From Balanoglossus misakiensis (Eukaryota > Hemichordata), in the NCBI GenBank assembly GCA_040954595.2, contig CM082577.2, positions 8,618,001 to 8,682,000 on the forward strand: DNA of 64,000 nucleotides, read 5' to 3'. The translations under genes and the position numbers were made by a program. The first letter of the stretch is position 1. Each line of letters starts with the position of its first letter. The notes beneath the pieces were generated by a model. It was given only the letters and a program-made list of their open reading frames with translations. It did no database searches and was not told the origin of the DNA. Positions 54,701-63,700 of this stretch are shown here, one piece after another.

Positions 54701-57700
54701 GATGCGGCTTGGACTTGGAGAGCAAAGTTCGAAAGTCATACTACTCCCTGGTCAGAAGACTTGTGGAGGCCAGAGCTACTTTTGATAAAAGCAAGCATCC
54801 AAGGTAAGATCATGTGAGATGCTGAAATTGAAACAAACTGTGTAAGGAAAGATGAAGTTCCATAATCATTTTTTGTTGACTTTTTCTCTAAAAACCTTTA
54901 GTCTAGTCAGCGTTTAGTGTTACTGTTGGTCAGTCTAGATTTTCATAGAGGCCCCCGAAAGCTGTTGTATCAGGTATAATGCCCTCAAGCAGTGGTGTTG
55001 ACATTTTACTTGCCAAGATTTGAGTCATTAGCTAGTACATGACAGTTCCATTTTCATGTCATGAAGGACATTTTCTAACATGTGATGCTCAGCTGTGGTA
55101 TGAAGAAATCTAAACGAAAATCTGAAACTGGCCAAAGTTTCCTATGAACAAACCTTGGTGGTTTATATTGAAACACGACATACATCACAATCATTCACAT
55201 TTGAATGCAACAGTGCTGACACCTGCTTTCCCCATTCGCAGATCAACACAGTCAGCCTTTGAGTGTATGCAGGCCCTGTTACTTCATCTGCTGGATGTGG
55301 ACTGGCAACCGTACGACCTCCAGTTTGTTGCTGAACTCAAAATACCAGCATTGCTGCTCAACATCTCCAAGAGTAAGTAGTGAACATTAACCCTTATGCT
55401 ACTTGGGTGTCATACCTGTTTAGAGTGTCAAGTCCCTTAAAATACGAATTTGCCACTTTTTCTTCTAAAACATATTTTGACTGTCTTGACATGGCTCTCA
55501 TACGTACTTAGTCACACACACTTGGCAGTCTGAGCTCCCCGAAAAATGTACCAAATCTCACTGGTTTGCACTGTATTTTTCTGAGGGTCTTGTATAGGCC
55601 CTACTGATTAACACACACTTGGCAGTCTAACAGGCCTGGGAGCCAGGATTCTAGGCACCCTGGAAATCAAACCAGTTTCAACTGACTTGGCAGCGTTAGG
55701 GTTAAGCTCACTGCTGACACAGTGAACGAGAGAAACAAACTTGATTTTTTTGTCAGGTTACAGGTATACAAACGCCCATATATGGCTGAAATGGAGTATT
55801 TGAGCGTTCTGAAGAACATATGGTGGCGCTCTTTTTTTCACGTGTGCCACCCACTGAAAATCTGTGATTGGATAGATCTCAATTTGCCATGGTTACTATA
55901 GCTAATTTTCCATAGGTGACCGTGTGTACCTTTAAGGGTTTCTGTTGCAAGTACAAGTACCAGGTTTTTTAGATGTAACTGTTGATATTTGCAAATTTTT
56001 TGATGTGCAGGTTCTGTGAGTCTGCGTGACAGTATGGTGAGTGACAAGGATCACTCCAAGGAGCTGGAAGACTACAAGCAGTGCAAAGAATGGCTGAGGA
56101 AATGCACTGTGGGGTTTCAATCTTGGTTTAACCTGATAGAGAATGCCAGGGCTGATCAGAAACGGGTAAGGGATGGAAAACAGAAATCAAAGAGTGCTCA
56201 AAATTATCTCACTGGCAGAAAGATTACCTGATAATATTACAGGGTTCATGTCCCTCATAAGTGACATTGTACTGTTTGATGTATTGACTGAATTGTTTGA
56301 GAATTCTGAAGTTGTTAAAATCGATTTGTGCCAAGGTATAACCGTAAATCAGTGTTCAGTTCAGAATTTTATGCTTCCTTTTTGTACAAACATGGCAGTT
56401 TTTTTTGCCTTCCTGGTAAAATTCTTGTTTTGACTCATCCAGTAAATATTATGGACAGTGAATCTGTAAGTACCATTACTTTGTATTCCAACTCTACAGG
56501 CCATGCACATGTTCGTGGCCAGATACTGCGACATGCTGGACGTGGAGATCACCTGTGATGGGTGTGGCGTCTTGTTGCCAGGGCAACGCTATCGCTGCCT
56601 CCACTGTGAAGACATGGACCTGTGCAACACCTGCTACCTTGGCGGCGTGCGACCGGAGGGACACTCAGACGAGCATGAAATGGTGCATCTCATGTAAGTC
56701 AAATGTTTGTGTTATATGCGTGAGCCAGAGTCCCTGTCTCTCCTGAAACTGTTGCCGTAAAGAGGTTGTGGTTTGCGACGACGGTTATGTGGAGCGAACT
56801 GAAGCAGAAATCTTCAAAAGCTCATGTTAGATGACATCCATCCAATCTGTGCATGCCACCATTCCTTCAATCCTCACTTGAATGTCATCACAAGATATAC
56901 ATACTGTAAAACACTTTATTTTCACGAGCAATAAATTTTTGCGAAATACACGAGAGCCAAAATAATGAAAATGAAAATGTTGCGTAATTTTTTTTTTAGG
57001 ATAATGATGCAGTGAATGAAATAAGAGAACGCAAAAATTAATACTCGCGAAACAGTGGCCTCTCTCGATATTGTGAAAATTTCAACTCGCGAAAATAAAG
57101 GGTTTTACAGTACACTTCAAAGGCACTTCAACTGCAATTGTCCCTGTATACTAAAATTGAGTGCTGAGGCAGCCAAATTCCAAGCTGTTGATACCTCAAG
57201 GTATACTTGGACTTGTGTTTTCCATAATTCATGGCTATCAGAACGATAAATCATACCATCTTTTTACATGGCACATGTACATATACATGTAAAGTATAAT
57301 TTTGTATGTTTTATCCTTCCTGACAGGTATAAATGTGACAACTGCCAGTCGTTCATTGTTGGCACGCGCATCCATTGTAATCAGTGTGAAGACTTTGACC
57401 TGTGCTATGGCTGCTATGACAACAAAGCTTATCCCAGCAGGTAAGGGGTGATCAAGACGAAAGACGCTAGGTGATGTTCTTAGAATCATCACAATACTCA
57501 AACTCTCAAATTATTTGGTGTTCAGAGTTCAAAAATTGCAATTTCCAGACTGTAATCAAATCTTTCTGTGTATTTTTCTCCTCAGCCATAGAGCGTTCCA
57601 CGAAATCAGCATAATACCACTGAAAATTGGTAAGTCTTCTGAAATCACACTACAACACTATTTACCGTAATCAAAATCAGTACAAGATACTATTTCGCCA

Positions 57701-60700
57701 TGAAAGATTATTACACAGCCAGTATGCAGATAGAAGTACAAGTTGTACATTTCTTTGCCTTTTCTGCCTGTGTAGGAACTACAACATAAGGTCAATATAC
57801 ATTTCCGTGATAAACAATCATGTTGCAAAAGTCTCTTTTTTATCATTCTTTTACAGTTAGCAACACAAGCCAGTTGAGTACACTACCAACCTATCTCCAC
57901 CACCATTCATGGGTCCAGTTTGCCGCATTGGCTTTGACACTTGCAGATGCCATCAACAACCCCAGCCAGACCAGTAAGTATCTCTCTATTGCTGCATTTC
58001 ACTGTATGAGATTGATTTTATTTTAACATGCACAGGGTCTGTTAATGGACTTTCAGGAGATGTGTTTTAATTGAAATTTGGGTCAGTTTTACTCACTGGA
58101 CGAGAGTATTGACTAAAACACCCCCATTTCTGTATCCCAGGGTTCAACCATACTCATGAAAACAATAGGAAAGGGTTAAAACCAAAGCCAAATGATTCTA
58201 ACTGTCGGGTACTTTATGCAAGTTAATTTCAATTTTTATTATTTTACATGTAGTATGAAATGTTGTTTAACTGTGGCTTTGTGTATAAGGAAAAGCAGTC
58301 GACACAAGGCGAGTTTGTAATCAAAATGTGAATTTAATACAGAAGTCATGCATGCCATACAAAATCCACAGTGAAACAAATTGTATTCTTAAATTAACAA
58401 GTCTGAATAATACGAAAAGTAAACAGCTAGACCGTTTTAATAGTTCCACTCTAAATTTGTCTGCTAGGCTTTTTGTAAAAGTACATTTGTGACATATATG
58501 GAAATACTATTTTAATTATGCTTTGCTTGGCTCAGTTCTGTTTTGTTATGGATTTTCTGAATTTGTATGATGGGCTAGAGGCCTTTAAAAAGCTTTTCTA
58601 ATTAATTATCAGATTTAAACACTAACAGGTGAGCTTTGTCACTTAAAGATTGAGAAGCATGACTTCAAAATGCACTGAACATCAAGCAGCATGCTATCTG
58701 TGAATAAATGAACTTGAAAATAATGTCAAAAGGTGGTCAATCCACTGTTTACCGTCAATGACTAAACACACTAGTGCATTGAAAACAGCATTGTAAATCG
58801 TCGTGTGTCATGGGTGTGGTTTTGATGCTACTGAGAGCTTGTGACATGTCTATGTTCAACTGAAATGGACATCACTCTCATATGTATCCATGTGCTACTG
58901 GGCAAACACTTTGATGCAGTGGTGGAATGTATCAGCTACGACCACTTGGCAGGGTTGGTCATCTGTCAGCGCCAAACCGATCGGATAATTCAGACGATCC
59001 TCGGCCTGGTCAACGTGACAAGCAAACTCGCCCTCGATGCCGAATTTCAGGGTGGTGTTTCCAGCACTGACGTACACGTATCTGTCGTTGTCAACGGCGA
59101 TTCCCCTCGGGTAGTTCAGCGGTTCACCCTCCGTCTTGTCGATGAAGTACAGGTGCTGGTCGTTGGCGCTGAACACCTGGACGCGGTCGTTTCCGCTCTC
59201 CGCCACGAAGACCATCCCGTTGCTCGCCACTGCGATGTGGTAAGGTTGGTTGAGTTTCCCCTCACCGTTGCCCTTTGAGCCGAATGATCTGACGTAGTCG
59301 CCGTGCCGCGTGAAGATCTTGACGCAGTGCTCACCGAAGTCTGTCACGTAGACGTTGCCGTCGACGGCGCTGATGGCTATGCCGCGTGGGTCACTCAGTT
59401 CGTTCTCTCCGAAGCATCTGATGACGCGACCGTTGTCGTCACTGACGACCACCAGGTGGTTAGTGCCGTCCAAGCTGTAGTAGGTGTTATCAGCTGCTAC
59501 CGCGATGTCCCACGGCGTGAATTTCTTTCCCAGTCGTGGAAAATCCAGGATTCTCTTTAATTTTCCCTGTCGGGTGGTTACCGTTAATCTGTGATTGTTC
59601 CTGTCGGCCACGACAATGTCGCCGTCTCTGTTCAGAGCCACGCTGTGCGGGTAGCTGTACTGGTCATCTGCGTTCCCGTAGCTGCCGATGGTCTTCACTA
59701 ATCCCTTCACGGCGGCCCGGTCGCCGTTTCCTTGCATGACCTGATACTCGCTCTCCGTCGGGACTTTCAGCAGCAGTCCGCCGTCTGTTGCTATGGAGAC
59801 GTGTCGTCTCCTCAGCACCGGTCTGGCCAGTTTTCCGGCGGCGGTGCCCGCCTCTCGCGTCGAGACAAACTTTCCGAGGGCTCCGTACCCGCTGAAGTCG
59901 TCGCTCGGCTCGAACTCCACCGTCTGGCACTGCGCCTGCGATTCGGTTTCCGTGCCGATGAGTTCCTGCATCCGCTGCTGCGCGTCGACCCCCGTCGAGA
60001 GCAGCTCTGCGTCGTTTCCGTGGCGCAGCAGCGTTTCCACGTAACCGTACGTGCTCTTGATGGTGCCGTGCTTCAGTTCCAGGTCCTCGGTCTTCACGCC
60101 CATCCTCTTGGCTTCGACTTCGTAGTATCTGTCGATGCCATCCAGCAGTCTCTCCTCCTCTTCTCGTATCTTGTCGATGGCCAACTCCGCCTGCACTCGG
60201 ACCTTCCTCTTTTCCCTCTGGCGCCGATCCCTGAGATCCCCGTGCGTCTGCCTGGCCAGGGTTTTCTGCCGTTCCACTTCCTGTTCTTTGGCTTTCAGTT
60301 TGTCGACCATGGCTTGCAGGTCGACGCGACACGCCTCTGCCGTCTCTCTTAAGTCTCTGTGTGAGTGCTCGGGGATGCGGTGCTTGACGATAGTGCAGTT
60401 CGCACAGATGGGCTCTTGACAGGTCTCGCAGTAGTACTCGAGTTTGCTGCCAGGGTGGATGTGGCAACTTTGCTCTGCTTTCAGAGCCCCTGGAGTCGTC
60501 GACCGGATCTGTTTGTACTCGTCGATGGTCAGCTCTCTGTGCGACCGTGTGAGTGGCAGGTTTCTGTGTACCTTAACGCAGATGGCGCCACACAGGTAGG
60601 TTTTGCATTCCAGGCACCTGTGAGTGGCCGGGTTGTCTTGGCAACCTTCGCACTTAATCTCCCTCCTGGCTTCCAGCTCGGAGTTGGTCCGGTGTTTGGA

Positions 60701-63700
60701 AGCCTCTATTAAATTGCTCATGAAGAGGTTACCTTTAATGGCCGAGATGCCGTCGGCAGGAAGCCGAACCTGGTGTTCACATTCCGGACAGCTCAGTGAT
60801 CCCTTCCTCTCCACCAGCGCTGCCAAACACTGCTGACAGAATGTGTGGAGGCACGGCAGGATTTTGGGAGTTTTGAACTGTTCCAGACAGATGGTGCAGA
60901 ATAAGAAATCCTCTCCGATCGCATCCGGAGTTTCTGTTTCAGAAGTAGCAGCCATTTTGTACATGTACGTGTGCCCAGGCAGCTAGACGCAGTAGTCTGT
61001 GATTCGCAGAACCCCACAAGTTTCCCATAAAGTGGCCACAAAAACACATGTGTATCTGTAACTAAATGCGTCAGAAACAGGCTTTGTGAAATTTTATGAA
61101 GGCCTAGGGAGTTCTATCATTGCACTCCTATTTAGGAATGCAAGGTGGTGGTAGTTATTACAGTTGACTGATCTGAGGTCAAGGCCAGTATGTTGACAAT
61201 GGTGCAGATACTAGTACTTGTGTGTCAGGCAACCCTGCGTAGTATGTTAATGGTGGGGGGCGGGGTAACAGGTTATACAGGGTCACCTTAATTTGCATGA
61301 AAGTTTATACAAAGGTCAAATCCATAATGGCTGTTCACGTACACAGGCAAATCCTGGAAGCATTGATGTTTGACACTTTCACTGCCAATTATTTTCACTG
61401 AGCATGAATACAATGCCTGAATTTTGCATGAAGCTTACAGTGGCAACCATATTTTGGTATGCACCCGTAAAATATTATTTTCGGTGTGCAATTTACACAT
61501 AGCTTTCTCGTAGAAGTGTAATAATAATTAAAAACAGACAACTCTGAAAAAATTCAATAGCATGGCACAACTTAAAATTTAAATTAAAATCATGAAAATG
61601 ATACGAAAAGATACAGACTATGGGGTCTTAGTTTGCATGAAACAGGCTTTTTCTTGTCCAGTATTTCATTCATCTCAGCCGTTATCGTGTTAGTATCTTG
61701 ATTTATTTTAAGGTTTACACCATTAATGATTCTGTTGTTTGTATTTTGTCTAGGTATTGGTAGTGAGTACAACCAATTTGCCAGAGAGCTTCACCAACAG
61801 TGTATAGAACTGGCTATCACATCACTGACCTTCACAGAGACCACAGACGCTAAAGGTGAGATATTGCTTTATTGATGTACACTTGAATCTGCAGTTGAAT
61901 ACAGAAGATGACATAGTACTGAGTTTTCGATTCGTTCATACGTAATTATTTATGTACCATGAGTCCTGAGTGTAATGATCGCCCATAATCTATTGTACCC
62001 ACAAATAAAACATCATAGCCTTTAGTTTGGATTTCATCAGAACAATCCCCTTCTTTATTACCACAGCCAAAGACAAAGACAAAGAGAAGGAGTCATCCCA
62101 GACAGAGAACAAAGAGACTGATGAATCAGTTGATGAAGTGGTGTTAGATAACAAGGAAAAAGATGAGTTGACGGATGAGAAGAAGGATGAAAGCAAGGAG
62201 GAAGATGAGCCAAAGAGTAAGAAACCAAAGACGGATGATGCCGATGATGATGATTGTGATGGCGGTGATGGTGAGGAAGAGAAGGAGGAGGAGGGAGAAG
62301 AGGATGAAGAGGCAGAGGAAGAAGAGGATGAAGATGATGATGAGGAGGAGGAGGAGGAGGTCGATGACAACGAAGAAGGTGACACAGGTATGTTGTGTCC
62401 ATGGTTATTATCGAATGGAATACAAAAACTGAAGGAGTTTAGTATTGATATTTAAATTGTGTGAACAGTAAGCTCATCAGTTAATTTCTTGTTGTGTACT
62501 TGGTTATTATATCACATAGTTAGTCATAGCTTGGTGTTTGGTGTTTTTTTTGTAACTTCATCTATATTTTGCTGCAGAGGAAAGCAAGACTCGGTCTCTG
62601 GATGCTCATGAACTGGCATTTGCTGAGTGTTCACAGGAGAGGATTCTGGGATTGCTTGGAGCAATGTTACCTCAGGTATTAAACCAACCATTGTTAGTTT
62701 TTCTATCTTTCTCAGAGAGAAAATTATACCATATCTGCCATTCTCAAAGTCGTGCTATGTAGCCAGAACTTGGGTCTCATTTTCTGAGCTATGGGATATA
62801 TTTTCAACAACTTACATTTTGGCAGATGTAAGAACAAAGCAATAACATCTGGTTTATAAAATTTGACCCATTCTTGTGATTTTCCGGCTTTTCAATTGAC
62901 CTTGAAACATACTATTTCTCTTTATTGCACAGAATGGCAAGAATGTAGTCTGTGCCAGCGTCATGGAGAGTTTCAAAGTGGAAACTATCCTCCCAATGCT
63001 GTTTTCCATCGCAAGGTAAACTGATTATTTTAATGCATATTATTAAATGACCAGTTTCAATAAATTTTTACATCAGTAGTGTAGTGTCACCCCCTGGACA
63101 CTTACCCTTACTCTATCCCTAACACTTACACTGATTGTTGGGTGGTAAATGTTCAGGGGGTGAGCACCCTGATACCATACCAGGCATGTTTGAAGGGTTA
63201 CTGTGTGTGGGAAGGACGTGAAGTAGACTGCAGATGCAAGGATGACAGACTTATAAGTTTGGGACAGGACAGAAATTACAGGGGGGGTTGGGTTTTTCAA
63301 AATGCTGCTGCATGAACAGTAGCAACCGTTCAAAAACCTTTGCACAAAAAAGTAGAACCCTACAAAAAAAAAACCACCAGCTCTACCCCTATGTAATCTC
63401 AGAGGATTCAAGAACCCTCTCCCCCCCCCCCCCTCCAAGTAATGACTCAGTGTGTTATATTTGACAGGGGTAACAGAGGTCACGATAACAACACCCAGCA
63501 TCTAGCTGTGGGTTTGTTGGGACAATTGCTGAGGAGACTGACTCCGGAAGTGTGCGACAAGGCCATCAGGGAGAACACGCCTGACGAGGGCGCTGTTGAA
63601 GTCAAGTACGACGGCTCGGAGACCACCCAGTTCTTGCTTTCATTTGGTGCTTCGTGCCTCGAGAGGTAAGAATTATACTGTAAAACACTTTATTTTCGCG

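Noticed and set aside
58841-60467. Several open frames of 80-267 residues on both strands over the TRIM gene
   Set aside because: They are shadow frames of the GC-rich 689-codon TRIM-NHL gene and show no domain.
61990-62402. Ser-rich and Pro/His-rich open frames opposite ZZEF1 exon 51
   Set aside because: They are the reverse complement and alternate frames of the GAT/GAG-rich acidic exon.
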